DNA of 64,000 bases from Litorilituus sediminis (GTDB taxonomy: Bacteria > Pseudomonadota > Gammaproteobacteria > Enterobacterales > Alteromonadaceae). The DNA lies in contig NZ_CP034759.1 of assembly GCF_004295665.1 (NCBI RefSeq), positions 310,001 through 374,000 of the forward strand. The letters are read 5' to 3'. The translations under genes were made by a program, and so were the position numbers. This document shows positions 53,318 through 62,155 of the stretch, one piece after another (the first letter of the stretch is position 1; the number at the start of each line of letters is the position of its first letter). A model generated the notes under the pieces. It saw only the letters and a program-made list of their open reading frames with translations, was not told the origin of the DNA and did no database searches.

Positions 53318-54123
53318 AGTTTGTCGGACTCTTTTTTTAGCCACAACACACTATTGCTATAGACACAAAGCAATGTACCGTTTGCTAATAGCAGCTTGTC
53401 AGCCTCACGGGTGTCAATATAAACGTGTCGTCTAACCACGTTTAGCTATTAAGATTCTGTTTGTACTCTCATTAACTAAGCATTACTTTAATACTTAGAG
53501 TAAATTTGTTTCTTTATGTGCTCAGCAGTGTGCTGTGCGTTGCTTGTTCATATAGCGATAAACAAATGTAAATACTGGTCGGTGCTATGGCACTCTATAA
53601 AAACCGAGTGAATATTTGTTTTGATTAATATCGCGTACTACAAGCCTATTTAATAAAAATTGCTTTATGGTGCTGGGCTGAATCAAATCTCTGATAAACT
53701 GTTTATGCATCATGGATTTTTGCAGGTAAATTTTTTATAACCTGAATCGATGAATACAAATGGCCGTACTTTTATTATGTCGCTCTTTTGAGTCATGTTG
53801 TCAATATGACAGAGTTTTGCATAATAAAGTGGCCTCAGCTGCCTCTTACGTCTCTCTGTAAAGCTTCTAAGTTGCTGCTTTATTTATGAATATTTTCTTT
53901 TTGTTTCATAACTAACTAAATTCATTTTTTAACATTAAAGTGAGTTATGAAGTAAAAAAACAGTAACACCATTTATTATCCCACTATATTGCGAGATAAG
54001 CCAATAAAAAACCTAATTAATTTACGCCGCCTGCTAAAATAATGCTATGTATTAGCAATAAACTTCAGGTGAAAGTGTGATAAACTTAGCGCCAATCTAA
54101 GTAAAAACCTTAAATAACTTTAT
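53318..54123. promoter_or_regulatory. rne leader and rne-rluC divergent region
   Basis: This 806-bp gene-free stretch lies between the divergent rne and rluC genes. It is the longest gap in the window. In E. coli rne has a 361-nt leader that RNase E itself targets, and the same is plausible here. On the plus strand TTGTCA (53798-53803), a 17-bp spacer and ATAATA (53821-53826) form a modest promoter candidate. I could not derive a reliable leader fold by eye. Confidence 0.5.
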
Positions 54124-55122
54124 ATGGCACAAGACGTAGTGAAGTCGAAAGATTCTGATAAGCAAACAGAGCAAAATAAACCTAAAGTTCAATTTATTAC
54201 CGTGGATAAAGAAGATGCGGGTCAAAGAATAGATAATTTTTTATTGCGTACGTTAAAAGGCGTGCCGAAAAGTCATTTATATCGTCTTATGAGAAAAGGT
54301 GAGATTCGTGTTAATAAGAAGCGAATTAAACCCGTATATAAATTGGCTGTCGGTGATATTTTACGTATTGCACCTATTCGAGTCTCTGAAAAAACCGATG
54401 AAGTTTCTACTAAGCTTTCTGTTGTTGCCAATTTAGAACATCAAATTTTATTTGAAGATGATCGTTTAATTGTTATCAATAAGCCATCGGGTATGGCAGT
54501 CCATGGTGGTAGTGGCTTAAGTTTTGGGCTTATTGAGGCATTAAGAGCTTTACGTCCTGATGCTCGAATGCTTGAGTTGGTGCACCGCTTAGACAGAGAC
54601 ACTTCAGGTTGTCTTGTGGTGGCGAAAAAGCGCTCGGCACTGCGTAACCTTCATGAACAATTGCGTAATAAAACGGTGCAAAAGTTTTATCACGCCTTGG
54701 TTAAAGGTCATTGGCCGACTAAACTTACGCGCGTCACGGATGCTCTGAAAAAGAATGATCTTAAATCAGGTGAGCGTGTTGTTGTTGTTGATAATATTGA
54801 AGGCAAAGAGTCTGAAACTCGCTATAAAGTACTGCAAAGGTATCAAGGTGCGACTTTAGTTCGTGCTTTTCCTGTTACCGGGAGAACTCATCAAATTCGT
54901 GTTCATTGTCAAGCATCAGGACATTCGATTGCAGGTGATGCCAAGTATGGTAACGAAACATTTGATGCCTCATTAAAAGAGAAAGGTTTAAAACGTTTGT
55001 TTTTGCATGCTGCCAGTATTGAGTTTACGCATCCAAAAACAGAACAAAGACTTAAAATTGAAGCGCCGCTTGAGCCGAGTTTAGAAAAGCTATTAACGAA
55101 TATGGTTGAAGTCGAAAAATAA
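54124..55122 (+). CDS. rluC: 23S rRNA pseudouridine synthase RluC
   Basis: The 332-residue protein has an S4 RNA-binding domain (about 33-95: QRIDNFLLRTLKGVPKSHLY, RKGEIRVNKKRIKP) and the RluA-type catalytic domain with HRLDRDTSG (D157 catalytic). Further motifs are VHGGSGLSFGLIEALR and FPVTGRTHQIRVH. RluC modifies positions 955, 2504 and 2580 of 23S rRNA in E. coli. Gene order (rne-rluC divergent, then yceF, yceD-rpmF) is conserved with E. coli, which supports RluC over RluD or RluA. Confidence 0.92.
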   Translation: MAQDVVKSKDSDKQTEQNKPKVQFITVDKEDAGQRIDNFLLRTLKGVPKSHLYRLMRKGEIRVNKKRIKPVYKLAVGDILRIAPIRVSEKTDEVSTKLSVVANLEHQILFEDDRLIVINKPSGMAVHGGSGLSFGLIEALRALRPDARMLELVHRLDRDTSGCLVVAKKRSALRNLHEQLRNKTVQKFYHALVKGHWPTKLTRVTDALKKNDLKSGERVVVVDNIEGKESETRYKVLQRYQGATLVRAFPVTGRTHQIRVHCQASGHSIAGDAKYGNETFDASLKEKGLKRLFLHAASIEFTHPKTEQRLKIEAPLEPSLEKLLTNMVEVEK

Positions 55123-55129
55123 TTAACCT

Positions 55130-55157
55130 GATGTGCTCAGTCTGCTCTGAGCACATC
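55130..55157. terminator. Hairpin between rluC and yceF
   Basis: GATGTGCTCAG (55130-55140) and CTGAGCACATC (55147-55157) form a perfect 11-bp stem around a 6-nt loop. The T tract is weak on both sides. It lies between convergent genes. Confidence 0.65.
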
Positions 55158-55170
55158 GCTTTATCCTTTG

Positions 55171-55764
55171 TTAACTATTTTGCTCGGCGAGTACATCAAC
55201 ACCGTGTACCTTTAACAGTTTAACTAGCTGTATTAATGGTAATCCTATTAAGGTGTTAGGATCATCTCCTTGTAGCCTTTTAAATAAGCAGATACCTAAT
55301 CCTTCACTTTTAAAGCTACCTGCACAATTATAAGGTTGTTCAGCTTTTAAATATTGTTCAATATTATTAGGACTTAAAGCGTTAAAAAGCACGGTAAATG
55401 GCTCAACAAGTGAGGTCATCTCTTGTGTGTCACTATTTAATACGCATAGGCCGGTATAAAAGGTTACGGTTTGGCCGCTAAATTTGCTTAATTGTTTGAT
55501 TGCATTTTCATGTGTATGCGGTTTACCTATGATTTCACCATCATATACTGCAACTTGGTCACTACCAATAATAAGCGCATTGGAGAAGTTAACCGATACA
55601 GCTTTGGCTTTTTCAATCGCAAGTCTTTCAACCAGTGCTTGAGGTGTTTCATTTACCAAAGCGCTTTCATCAATATCAGGACTAGCGCATTGAAAGGGCA
55701 GATTAAGCTTTTCTAATATGCTTTTTCGAAAAACAGAGGTTGAGCCTAAAACAAGGGTTTTCAT
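55171..55764 (-). CDS. yceF: Maf-family 7-methyl-GTP pyrophosphatase YceF
   Basis: The 197-residue Maf protein has the opening [37 protein letters not shown], the catalytic [16 protein letters not shown] and [20 protein letters not shown]. The SxxR start and its place beside rluC and yceD indicate YceF (m7GTP pyrophosphatase) rather than YhdE (dTTP/UTP). It removes modified nucleotides before they enter nucleic acid. It is divergent from the yceD-rpmF operon. Confidence 0.9.
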   Translation of the reverse strand: MKTLVLGSTSVFRKSILEKLNLPFQCASPDIDESALVNETPQALVERLAIEKAKAVSVNFSNALIIGSDQVAVYDGEIIGKPHTHENAIKQLSKFSGQTVTFYTGLCVLNSDTQEMTSLVEPFTVLFNALSPNNIEQYLKAEQPYNCAGSFKSEGLGICLFKRLQGDDPNTLIGLPLIQLVKLLKVHGVDVLAEQNS

Positions 55765-55882
55765 TTTATACCTATAAGTATTGTACTTGCGTGGATTTGA
55801 TTATCTTTCCAGCAAAAGAGTAAGGATTGTTGCTAATATTGGGCTATTCTTAGATTTTTAAACACTTTTTGTTATTTTTCTT

Positions 55883-55911
55883 TTGACACTTGCCTATATG
55901 GGCTATATTAT
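55883..55911 (+). promoter_or_regulatory. Strong sigma-70 promoter of yceD-rpmF-plsX-fab operon
   Basis: TTGACA (55883-55888), a 17-bp spacer and TATTAT (55906-55911). The transcript start expected near 55918 is almost at the yceD ATG (55921), so the mRNA would be leaderless or nearly so. Confidence 0.7.
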
Positions 55912-55920
55912 GCGCGCCTT

Positions 55921-56433
55921 ATGCAGAATCTTAAACTTCCGATAACAATTAGTCCAACTCGTAGTGCACAGCGTAGACTTGTGTGCGAAGGTGTATTTAA
56001 AGTGTCGGAAATGACTAGACTGCTTGCTGTGTGCGAAAGCCGTAGTGAGCATGTTCAGGTTAGTGTTAAGTTTGATGTGGATGAACGTGGCCTTACAGTA
56101 ATTCGAGGTACGGGGTCGGCATTAGTTGCATTAACTTGTCAGCGTTGTAATGAGGCATTTGAGCAGGAACTAAAGATAGATTTTACTTTTAGCCCCGCGA
56201 AAAATGATGAAGCCGCTGAAAAAATTCCGTCATACTATGACGTAATAGAATTAGATGAAAATGGTGAAGTGAACTTGCGAGAGTTAGTGGAAGAAGAATT
56301 AATTCTGACAATTCCATTAATTCCAAGGCATGAACTTGAAGATTGTTCAGCTGAAGCTGACAGTGTTTGGGGAGAGTTGCCTGAAGAGCTTGAGAAGCCG
56401 AATCCATTTGACGTTTTAAAACAACTTAAGTAA
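55921..56433 (+). CDS. yceD: YceD (DUF177), 23S rRNA accumulation protein
   Basis: The 170-residue protein has the DUF177 pattern: the N-terminus MQNLKLPITISPTRSAQRRL matches E. coli YceD (MQKVKLPLTLDP), the central LTCQRCNEAFEQ holds the conserved CxxC, and the end is ENGEVNLRELVEEELILTIP. It is linked to 23S rRNA accumulation and is almost always upstream of rpmF. There is no ribosome site before the ATG, and a near-consensus promoter ends about 9 bp before it, so translation may be leaderless. Confidence 0.92.
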   Translation: MQNLKLPITISPTRSAQRRLVCEGVFKVSEMTRLLAVCESRSEHVQVSVKFDVDERGLTVIRGTGSALVALTCQRCNEAFEQELKIDFTFSPAKNDEAAEKIPSYYDVIELDENGEVNLRELVEEELILTIPLIPRHELEDCSAEADSVWGELPEELEKPNPFDVLKQLK

Positions 56434-56479
56434 GTAATGTTTACTTAAGTTTTAACATATAATCGTTTAGGAGTAACTC

Positions 56480-56650
56480 ATGGCAGTTCAAAAAAGCAAG
56501 AAGTCTCGTTCAAGACGTGGCATGCGCCGTTCACATGACGCATTAACAGCTGAAAACCTTTCAGTAGATCCAGTTTCAGGTGAAACTCACCGTCGTCACC
56601 ACGTAACAGCTGATGGCTTTTACAAAGGTGTTAAAGTAATCGCTAAATAA
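56480..56650 (+). CDS. rpmF: 50S ribosomal protein L32
   Basis: The 56-residue protein reads [20 protein letters not shown], then [20 protein letters not shown], then [16 protein letters not shown]. It matches bL32 over its whole length and has no zinc-binding cysteines, the zinc-free gammaproteobacterial form. The TTTAGGAGTAACTC ribosome site is strong. It lies between yceD and plsX as in E. coli. Confidence 0.97.
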   Translation: MAVQKSKKSRSRRGMRRSHDALTAENLSVDPVSGETHRRHHVTADGFYKGVKVIAK

Positions 56651-56675
56651 GCGATAAACTTTAAACAAATATAGT

Positions 56676-57731
56676 TTGAGCTTGAATAGTTCAAATAATC
56701 TAACCATAGCGTTAGATGTTATGGGGGGCGATCAAGGCCCCCTAGTAACGATCCCTTCAGCAATTATGGCGATTCAACAACAGCCAAATTTGCACCTCAT
56801 TCTCTGTGGTAACGAAGACGTCATTACCGCGACCTTAAATCAGCACGGCATTTCAAAAGATTGTTTAGCTAAGCATAAGCAATTAAGCCTTTGTAGTACA
56901 ACTCAAATTGTTTCTATGGAAGATAAGCCTTCTTATGCAATGCGTAATAAGAAAAATTCTTCTATGAGAAAGGCGTTAGATCTGGTGCATGAAGGAAAAG
57001 CACAAGCTTGTGTTAGCGCTGGCAATACAGGCGCGCTATTTTCTATGGCGCATTTCGTTTTAAAAACATTACCAGGTGTTGAACGTCCCGCGCTCATTTC
57101 TGCCTTACCAACCCATGATAATGAAAAGCATGTCTTTATGTTAGATTTAGGCGCCAATGTTTTTTGTGATTCGCATGTGCTGTATCAATTTGGTGTCATG
57201 GGCTCAGTGCTTGCGGAGCAAGTTGATGGCATTAGTAAACCTCGTATCGCGTTATTGAATATGGGTGAAGAGGCGATTAAAGGCAGTGATCATATAAAGC
57301 TGGCTGCATTAGAGCTGAGTCAGAACCGCGAGATCAATTATATAGGCTTTATTGAAGGCAGTGATATATTTGCGAACAAAGCTGATGTTATTGTTTGTGA
57401 TGGTTTTGTTGGTAATGTGGCATTAAAAACTTGTGAAGGCGTTGCTCGCCTTGTTTATCACAGGTCTAAAGCAATATTTACCCAAAATTTGTTTTCAAAA
57501 TTGCTGAGCTTTTTATTAACACCGAGTTTTAAAAAACTATTTAAAACCATGAACCCCGACCAGTATAACGGTGCAAGTCTGATAGGATTGCGCGGTATAG
57601 TGGTTAAGAGCCATGGTAACGCCAACTCAAAAGCATTTTTCGCTGCCATATTGGAGGCAATTAAAGAAGTTGAGCGACAAGTACCAGAGAAAATAAAATC
57701 GACCCTAGAGCGCGGCTTATCAGCAAATTAG
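56676..57731 (+). CDS. plsX: Phosphate acyltransferase PlsX
   Basis: The 351-residue protein has [20 protein letters not shown] at its start and the later [44 protein letters not shown] and [20 protein letters not shown]. It makes acyl-phosphate from acyl-ACP for phospholipid synthesis. No ATG lies before the conserved DVMGGD, so the start must be a TTG, at 56676 or 56682. Neither has a clear ribosome site. Read-through coupling from rpmF (25-bp gap) is likely. Confidence 0.93.
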   Translation: MSLNSSNNLTIALDVMGGDQGPLVTIPSAIMAIQQQPNLHLILCGNEDVITATLNQHGISKDCLAKHKQLSLCSTTQIVSMEDKPSYAMRNKKNSSMRKALDLVHEGKAQACVSAGNTGALFSMAHFVLKTLPGVERPALISALPTHDNEKHVFMLDLGANVFCDSHVLYQFGVMGSVLAEQVDGISKPRIALLNMGEEAIKGSDHIKLAALELSQNREINYIGFIEGSDIFANKADVIVCDGFVGNVALKTCEGVARLVYHRSKAIFTQNLFSKLLSFLLTPSFKKLFKTMNPDQYNGASLIGLRGIVVKSHGNANSKAFFAAILEAIKEVERQVPEKIKSTLERGLSAN

Positions 57732-57796
57732 TTGTGCTTTTGGGCAAAAGATTTCCAGTATAAATTAGAACATTTCTACGAAGAGAATTAATAAAT

Positions 57797-58732
57797 ATGC
57801 AAGAAAAGTTAGCATTTGTATTTCCAGGGCAAGGTTCACAAGTAGTGGCTATGTTAAGTGATTTCGCTGAGCAAGAAATTGTTCAACAAACTTTTACAGA
57901 AGCATCCGAAGCTTTAGGTTATGATTTGTGGCAATTAGTTGCACAAGGCCCAGCTGAAAAACTTAATCAAACCAATTTTACCCAGCCAGCATTGTTAACA
58001 GCAAGTGTCGCTTTATGGCGTTTATGGAATTCAGAGTCTGATATTAAGCCAGATGTTGTTGCAGGCCATAGTTTAGGTGAGTATTCAGCATTAGTCTGTG
58101 CTGAAGTTTTATCTTTAGCTGATGCCGTTAAACTTGTTGAAAAACGTGGTGAGTTAATGCAAGCCTGTGTTCCTGAAGGGGTTGGCGCAATGGCTGCGGT
58201 TATCGGTTTAGCTGATGATGTGATCATTAATGCTTGTGAGCAAGCGCAAGAAAGTGAAGTGGTGTCAGCTGTTAACTTTAACTCGCCAGGGCAGGTTGTT
58301 ATCGCTGGACATAAAGCGGCGGTTGAAAGAGCGGGTGAGCTATGTAAAGAAGCGGGAGCTAAGCGAGTGTTACCTTTGCCTGTTAGCGTTCCGTCTCATT
58401 GTGCGTTAATGCAAGATGCTGCGGAAAAACTTGCGGTAGAGTTGGATAAGATTACTTTAAATGCACCAAAGATTGATGTTGTTAACAATGTTGATGTTGC
58501 AATTGAGTCAGATCCGGAAGCCATTAAAAAGGCGCTTGTACGACAGTTATATTCACCTGTTCGCTGGAGTGAAACCGTTGTTGAACTAGCTAAAGGTGGT
58601 GTTAACGTGGCAGTGGAAGTAGGGCCAGGAAAAGTATTACAAGGTTTATTAAAGCGTATCGATAAATCAATTAATTGCGTTTCACTTAATGATGAAGCGT
58701 CTTTAGCGAAAACAAAAGAATTAATTAAATAG
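57797..58732 (+). CDS. fabD: Malonyl-CoA:ACP transacylase
   Basis: The 311-residue enzyme has FVFPGQGSQVVAMLSDF, the catalytic serine in AGHSLGEYSALV (S92), VNFNSPGQVVIAGH and PLPVSVPSHCALM with the catalytic His. It loads malonyl groups onto ACP. It directly follows plsX (65-bp gap). In E. coli fabH lies between these two genes, but here the gap is too short to hold it. Confidence 0.95.
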   Translation: MQEKLAFVFPGQGSQVVAMLSDFAEQEIVQQTFTEASEALGYDLWQLVAQGPAEKLNQTNFTQPALLTASVALWRLWNSESDIKPDVVAGHSLGEYSALVCAEVLSLADAVKLVEKRGELMQACVPEGVGAMAAVIGLADDVIINACEQAQESEVVSAVNFNSPGQVVIAGHKAAVERAGELCKEAGAKRVLPLPVSVPSHCALMQDAAEKLAVELDKITLNAPKIDVVNNVDVAIESDPEAIKKALVRQLYSPVRWSETVVELAKGGVNVAVEVGPGKVLQGLLKRIDKSINCVSLNDEASLAKTKELIK

Positions 58733-58740
58733 GTATAACT

Positions 58741-59475
58741 ATGTTTTCATTAACAGGAAAAGTTGCACTCGTTACAGGTGCAAGTCGTGGTATAGGTAAA
58801 GCAATTGCTATGCAACTACAAGCATTAGGTGCAACTGTAGTAGGGACTGCAACATCTGAGCACGGCGCAGAAAAAATTTCAGAATATTTAGGTGCGGGCA
58901 ATGGCTTAGTATTAAACGTTACCAGTGACGACTCTATTACAACACTATTTGCAGCGATTAAAGAAGCACACGGTGCTGTTGATATTCTTGTCAATAATGC
59001 TGGTATTACTCGTGACAACTTATTTATGCGTATGAAAGATGAAGAATGGCATGACATTATTGATACCAACTTAACGTCAGTTTATAAAGTAAGTAAAATA
59101 GCCATTAAGCCTATGATGAAAAAGCGCACGGGTCGCATTATCAATATTGGCTCTGTTGTCGGCAGTATGGGTAATGCTGGTCAAGTAAATTACGCTACAG
59201 CGAAAGCCGGTTTACTTGGTTTTACTAAGTCATTAGCACGTGAAATTGCATCTCGTGGCATTACAGTAAATACAATTGCACCTGGTTTTATCGATACAGA
59301 TATGACACAAACGTTAACCGATGAGCAAAAAGAAGGTATTTTCTCACAAGTACCAGCAAATCGTTTAGGTAAGCCAGAAGAAATAGCTAGCACTGTTGCC
59401 TTTTTAGCATCTGATGCTGCTGCTTATATAACCGGTGAAACAATCCATGTAAATGGTGGCATGTACATGGTATAG
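58741..59475 (+). CDS. fabG: 3-oxoacyl-ACP reductase
   Basis: The 244-residue short-chain dehydrogenase has the NADPH-binding VTGASRGIGKAIA (13-25), the NNAG motif (85-88), and the catalytic Ser-Tyr-Lys triad in INIGSVVGSMG and YATAKAGLLGFTK. It reduces 3-oxoacyl-ACP in fatty-acid elongation. It is 8 bp after fabD and co-transcribed. Length and order match E. coli FabG. Confidence 0.95.
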   Translation: MFSLTGKVALVTGASRGIGKAIAMQLQALGATVVGTATSEHGAEKISEYLGAGNGLVLNVTSDDSITTLFAAIKEAHGAVDILVNNAGITRDNLFMRMKDEEWHDIIDTNLTSVYKVSKIAIKPMMKKRTGRIINIGSVVGSMGNAGQVNYATAKAGLLGFTKSLAREIASRGITVNTIAPGFIDTDMTQTLTDEQKEGIFSQVPANRLGKPEEIASTVAFLASDAAAYITGETIHVNGGMYMV

Positions 59476-59520
59476 GCCTTTAAAAATAGGGTATATACGT
59501 TTATTTTTGTACAAAAACAC

Positions 59521-59526
59521 TATAAT
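59521..59526 (+). promoter_or_regulatory. Possible -10 element of an acpP promoter
   Basis: A perfect TATAAT lies 121 bp before the acpP ATG, in the 171-bp fabG-acpP gap. No good -35 hexamer sits at 16-18 bp. A separate acpP promoter exists in E. coli, which makes this plausible. Confidence 0.4.
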
Positions 59527-59646
59527 ATTAATACTTTTAACAGGTTAGACCAGATAAAAAAGTAAAGTTAGAAGCTTGCATGGCGGCCTGTTGACGAATA
59601 CACTACACGCAATTTGAAAAATTGCACTTTCAGTAAAGGAAAAAAA

Positions 59647-59880
59647 ATGAGTACTATCGAAGAACGCGTAAAAAAAATTACTATTGAACAATTAGGTGTT
59701 AGCGAAGAAGAAGTTAAAAATGAATCATCTTTTGTTGACGATTTAGGTGCTGACTCACTAGACACTGTAGAATTAGTTATGGCGTTAGAAGAAGAATTTG
59801 ACACAGAGATTCCTGACGAAGAAGCTGAAAAAATCACTACAGTTCAAGCAGCAATTGATTACGTTACTGCTAACCAGTAA
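59647..59880 (+). CDS. acpP: Acyl carrier protein
   Basis: The 77-residue acidic four-helix protein carries the phosphopantetheine serine S37 in [20 protein letters not shown]. The start [18 protein letters not shown] is the family standard and has AAAGGA upstream. The frame extends 11 codons further to 59614 without support. It carries acyl chains in fatty-acid and lipid synthesis. A terminator-like hairpin follows, as expected for a gene made in excess. Confidence 0.97.
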   Translation: MSTIEERVKKITIEQLGVSEEEVKNESSFVDDLGADSLDTVELVMALEEEFDTEIPDEEAEKITTVQAAIDYVTANQ

Positions 59881-59950
59881 TTTTTGATTTACGTCACTTT
59901 GAGCGATTAAAGCATTTAGCGTATCGCACATGATATAAAACAGAACAATT

Positions 59951-59989
59951 AAAGCGGTATACTTATTTTAAAGTGCCGCTTTTTTTATA
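59951..59989 (+). terminator. Terminator-like hairpin after acpP
   Basis: AAAGCGG (59951-59957) pairs with CCGCTTT (59976-59982) over an 18-nt loop and runs into seven T residues. The loop is long, so partial termination between acpP and fabF is likely. Confidence 0.6.
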
Positions 59990-60024
59990 GCTTTTTTTTA
60001 ATAATTTCGGAGGCAGCTCATCTT

Positions 60025-61263
60025 ATGAGACGCGTTGTAGTTACTGGCCTTGGTATGTTAAGCCCGTTAGGCAATACCGCAGAAGAGACTTGGCAAAACT
60101 TATTACTTGGTAAAAGTGGTATTGGTAATATTGAACATTTTGATGTTTCAGCTTATCCAACTCGTTTTGCCGGTTTAGTGAAAGGTTTTGATGCACAAAA
60201 CTATATGGAAAAGAAAGAAGCCAAGAAAATGGATCTTTTCATTCAGTATGGTGTTGCTGCAGGTGTTCAGGCACTAAAAGACTCTGGTATAGAAGTTACT
60301 GGAGAAAACGCAGAGCGTATTGGTGTTGCTGTTGGCTCAGGTATTGGTGGTTTAGGTTTAATTGAACAAAACCATGAGAAAATGATCAAGGCTGAAGGCA
60401 GTCCTCGTAAGCTATCGCCATTTTTTGTGCCTTCAACCATAATTAATATGATTTCAGGCCACTTATCAATTATGTTTGGTTTAAAAGGCCCTAATATCTC
60501 AATCGTTACTGCGTGTACTAGTGGTGTGCATAACATTGGTCATGCAGCTCGTATGATTGCTTATGGTGATGCTGATGCTATGGTGGCTGGTGGTGCTGAA
60601 AAAGCGTCAACAACCTTAGGTATGGGTGGTTTTGGTGCTGCACGTGCTTTATCAACACGAAATGATGACCCACAAGCGGCTTCACGTCCATGGGATAGAG
60701 ATCGTGATGGTTTTGTTTTAGGTGATGGTGCTGGCGTTTTGGTTATAGAAGAATACGAACATGCTAAGGCTCGTGGCGCTAAAATTTATGCTGAGCTTGT
60801 TGGTTTTGGTATGAGTGGCGATGCTTATCATATGACATCACCACCGGCTGATGGTGAAGGTGCAGCACGCTCAATGCAAAATGCAATTAATGATGCAAAA
60901 GTAGATAAGAGCAAGATAGGTTACATTAATGCTCATGGTACTTCGACACCAGCTGGAGATATAGCAGAAACCAATGCGGTTAAATCAGTGTTTGGTGATG
61001 GTGCCTATAATTTATTGATGGGCTCAACTAAATCAATGACTGGACATTTACTTGGTGCTGCTGGCTCTGTTGAAGCAATTTTTAGTATTCAAGCCTTGAT
61101 GAATAATCAAGTGCCGCCAACCATTAACCTTGATAACCCTGATGAAGGTTGTGATTTAGATTACATACGCGATGGTGCTCGTGATGTTCAGCTTGACTAC
61201 GTATTATGTAATTCGTTTGGTTTTGGTGGTACTAATGGCTCATTAGTATTTAAAAAAGTGTAG
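60025..61263 (+). CDS. fabF: 3-oxoacyl-ACP synthase II
   Basis: The 412-residue condensing enzyme has the catalytic cysteine in [20 protein letters not shown] (C164) and the two histidines in [12 protein letters not shown] (about 304) and [14 protein letters not shown] (about 341). It also has [20 protein letters not shown]. This Cys-His-His set defines FabF rather than FabH. It elongates acyl-ACP and, with fabH absent here, is the only condensing enzyme in this cluster. GGAGG precedes the start. Confidence 0.95.
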   Translation: MRRVVVTGLGMLSPLGNTAEETWQNLLLGKSGIGNIEHFDVSAYPTRFAGLVKGFDAQNYMEKKEAKKMDLFIQYGVAAGVQALKDSGIEVTGENAERIGVAVGSGIGGLGLIEQNHEKMIKAEGSPRKLSPFFVPSTIINMISGHLSIMFGLKGPNISIVTACTSGVHNIGHAARMIAYGDADAMVAGGAEKASTTLGMGGFGAARALSTRNDDPQAASRPWDRDRDGFVLGDGAGVLVIEEYEHAKARGAKIYAELVGFGMSGDAYHMTSPPADGEGAARSMQNAINDAKVDKSKIGYINAHGTSTPAGDIAETNAVKSVFGDGAYNLLMGSTKSMTGHLLGAAGSVEAIFSIQALMNNQVPPTINLDNPDEGCDLDYIRDGARDVQLDYVLCNSFGFGGTNGSLVFKKV

Positions 61264-61299
61264 CGAATAAATTAAAAAGCTTGCTATTCATTGTATAAG

Positions 61300-61345
61300 C
61301 CTGAATACTTTATTTTTTTGATAGAGTATTCAGGTTTTTTTCTTT
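61300..61345 (+). terminator. Terminator between fabF and pabC
   Basis: CCTGAATACT (61300-61309) and AGTATTCAGG (61325-61334) form a perfect 10-bp stem with a 15-nt loop, followed by seven T residues, C and four T. It ends 10 bp before the pabC ATG and may act as an attenuator. Confidence 0.75.
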
Positions 61346-61354
61346 TCAGATATT

Positions 61355-62155
61355 ATGATTTACTGCTCAATTAATGGCGTTCAATCACAAGACATTGCTG
61401 TAGGTGATCGCGGTTTAGCCTATGGTGATGGTGTTTTTACTACAGCGAAAATTTATCAAGGCAAGGTGCAATTTCTAAATCAACATGTCGAGCGCTTATT
61501 AACAAGTTGTGCACGATTAGCAATTAATACTCAAGCACTTGGTGATATAACAAGTAATTTGATGGAAGTCGCACGAGCATTCGAGTTAGCAGTATTAAAA
61601 GTCATCATTACCTCAGGTAGTGGCGGGAGAGGGTATTCTCGACAAGGCTTATCTGCAACTGCCAGTAATCTTATTATTATGGTGTTTGATTTCCCTAAAC
61701 ACTATTTAACACAAGTAGAGACAGGTATTGATTTAGCCGATAGTGTTCAGAAAATTGGTGTGAACCCTATGCTTGAGGGGATCAAACACTTAAACAGGTT
61801 AGAGCAAGTGCTAATCAGAGCTGAGCTTGATAACAGTGTTGCTGATGATCTTGTGGTAACAAATATCGATAATTTAGTAGTAGAAACAAGTAGTGCCAAT
61901 TTGTTTTATTGGCAAGCTGGTAAATTGTTTACCCCGAAACTTAATGGCTCAGGTGTAGATGGTTTAATGCGCCAACACATTCTTGCACAATCTAAAAATT
62001 GTCACATTGTTGATACAAGACTCAGTGATATTCAAGCTGCAGAGGCGATGTTTACTTGTAATTCTGTCATGGGGATTATGCCGGTTAAGTCATATAATGG
62101 TAAAGCACTTTCTATTCAGCCGAGCCTTCAATTAAGAGAAACAATCAGGTGTTAA
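61355..62155 (+). CDS. pabC: Aminodeoxychorismate lyase
   Basis: The 266-residue class IV PLP enzyme has DRGLAYGDGVFTTAKIYQGK, SGSGGRGYSRQG, the Schiff-base lysine in MLEGIKHLNRLEQVL (about 143) and ETSSANLFYW. It makes 4-aminobenzoate and pyruvate from aminodeoxychorismate for folate synthesis. The start is set by homology to E. coli PabC (MFLINGH). There is no evident ribosome site, and the fabF terminator sits just upstream. Its stop codon overlaps mltG. Confidence 0.9.
   Translation: MIYCSINGVQSQDIAVGDRGLAYGDGVFTTAKIYQGKVQFLNQHVERLLTSCARLAINTQALGDITSNLMEVARAFELAVLKVIITSGSGGRGYSRQGLSATASNLIIMVFDFPKHYLTQVETGIDLADSVQKIGVNPMLEGIKHLNRLEQVLIRAELDNSVADDLVVTNIDNLVVETSSANLFYWQAGKLFTPKLNGSGVDGLMRQHILAQSKNCHIVDTRLSDIQAAEAMFTCNSVMGIMPVKSYNGKALSIQPSLQLRETIRC

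Noticed and set aside
53798-53826. Small RNA gene in the rne-rluC gap
   Set aside because: Only a modest promoter candidate is visible and no terminator follows within a short distance, so a separate gene is not supported.
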